Origin: Micromonospora echinospora
GTDB lineage: Bacteria; Actinomycetota; Actinomycetes; Mycobacteriales; Micromonosporaceae
DNA length: 64,000 bases
Assembly: GCF_900091495.1 (NCBI RefSeq)
Contig: NZ_LT607413.1
Span: 4,293,001-4,357,000, forward strand
Direction: 5' to 3'
Made by a program: the position numbers and the translations under genes. Positions 63,630 to 64,000 of the stretch are shown here, in pieces. The notes below the pieces were generated by a model. The model was not told the origin of the DNA. It worked only from the letters and a program-made list of their open reading frames with translations, and searched no databases. The first letter of the stretch is position 1; every line of letters starts with the position of its first letter.

Positions 63630-64000
63630 ATGGCAGTGCGGAGCGCCGTGGTGGTGGGCGCGGGCATCGGCGGCCTGGCGGTCGCCGGTGCGCTGGCCCG
63701 CTCGGGCTGGCAGGTCACCCTCCTGGAGCAGGCCGACCGGGTGCGCCCCGAGCCGACCGCCGTGGTGCTCTGGCCCAACGGTGTCCGGGCGCTGCGTGCC
63801 CTCGGCCTCGGCGCCGGTCTCGACGCCGTCGCCACCCCGCTGCCCGACGGCGGTATCCGCCGGCCGGACGGGCATTGGCTGGTGCAACCCCGCCCCGCCC
63901 CACCGGAGCGGACGCCGGTCGTGGTGCACCAGGAGGATCTGCACGACGCCCTCGTCGCCGGTCTCGACCGGGTGGACCTGCGGACCGGGGTGACCGTCCG
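63630..64000 (+). CDS. FAD-dependent monooxygenase (partial, runs off window)
   Basis: The first 123 residues show a dinucleotide-binding start, VVVGAGIGGLAVAGALARSGWQVTLLEQA (GxGxxG), then RPEPTAVVLWPNGVRALRALGLG and VVVHQEDLHDAL. This pattern belongs to the PheA/TfdB (salicylate hydroxylase-like) flavin monooxygenases. The start ATG lies 7 nt after the lgt stop, so it may be co-transcribed. Substrate unknown; the catalytic end is not in the window. Confidence 0.8.
   Translation, partial: MAVRSAVVVGAGIGGLAVAGALARSGWQVTLLEQADRVRPEPTAVVLWPNGVRALRALGLGAGLDAVATPLPDGGIRRPDGHWLVQPRPAPPERTPVVVHQEDLHDALVAGLDRVDLRTGVTV

Overview
The window is chromosomal DNA of a very GC-rich actinomycete. It most resembles the Micromonosporaceae (Micromonospora or Salinispora type), judged from gene order, frequent GTG/TTG starts, a meso-DAP-type MurE, a DivIVA/SepF/YggT division cluster and the his/trp layout; this placement is inference. 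I see no rRNA, tRNA, CRISPR array, integrase or insertion sequence. The sequence is almost wholly coding. Many very long open frames opposite or out of phase with real genes are high-GC artefacts and are left out.

Layout. 1-2.2 kb: the end of a sugar ABC transporter operon (solute-binding lipoprotein, minus strand) divergent from a GntR/FCD regulator. 2.3-5.0 kb, minus strand: murT-gatD (lipid II amidation) plus a VTT-family membrane protein. 5.3-23.6 kb, plus strand: the dcw division and cell-wall cluster, mraZ-rsmH-ftsL-ftsI-murE-murF-mraY-ftsW-murG-murC-ftsQ-ftsZ-yggS-sepF-yggT-divIVA. A MraZ-box array lies upstream of it, and murD and murB are missing from it. 23.7-28.5 kb: a Cys-motif membrane protein, a DUF167 protein, a cation/proton antiporter, a TraR/DksA-like zinc protein, lspA and rluD. 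28.5-32.3 kb: a locus of unknown function with an anchored protein, a ParA/MinD-like ATPase carrying a long tyrosine-repeat tail and an altered Walker A loop, and a DUF2567-like membrane protein. 32.2-41.2 kb: a LON-domain protein, then hisD-C-B-(two small genes)-H-(membrane gene)-priA, an ohrR-ohr-oxidoreductase operon, and hisF. 41.4-47.8 kb: a divergent YczE/MocR pair, an acyl-CoA ligase, a lone class I terpene synthase and a mycothiol-dependent-isomerase-like protein. 48.0-55 kb: a heterodimeric ABC exporter, an iron-box-controlled DUF2470 protein, and an ABC/TetR efflux operon with a visible operator. 55.1-64 kb: hisI-trpE-membrane gene, trpC-trpB-trpA, a Nudix-like protein, lgt and the start of an FAD monooxygenase.

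How the parts work together. The dcw cluster supplies lipid II precursors and the divisome, and MurT/GatD next door amidates the stem peptide. LspA and Lgt are the two lipoprotein-processing enzymes that would mature proteins such as the solute-binding lipoprotein at the left edge. The his and trp genes are interleaved; no trpF is present, as expected if PriA serves both pathways. Many transcription units share one promoter form: a TANNNT -10 hexamer only 6-8 nt before the start codon, which predicts leaderless mRNAs. Three kinds of small repeats stand out: a 54-57 bp palindrome in three copies, a 22-bp core found upstream of two genes, and a 27-bp tandem array that is itself an open, translationally coupled mini-gene in the his operon.
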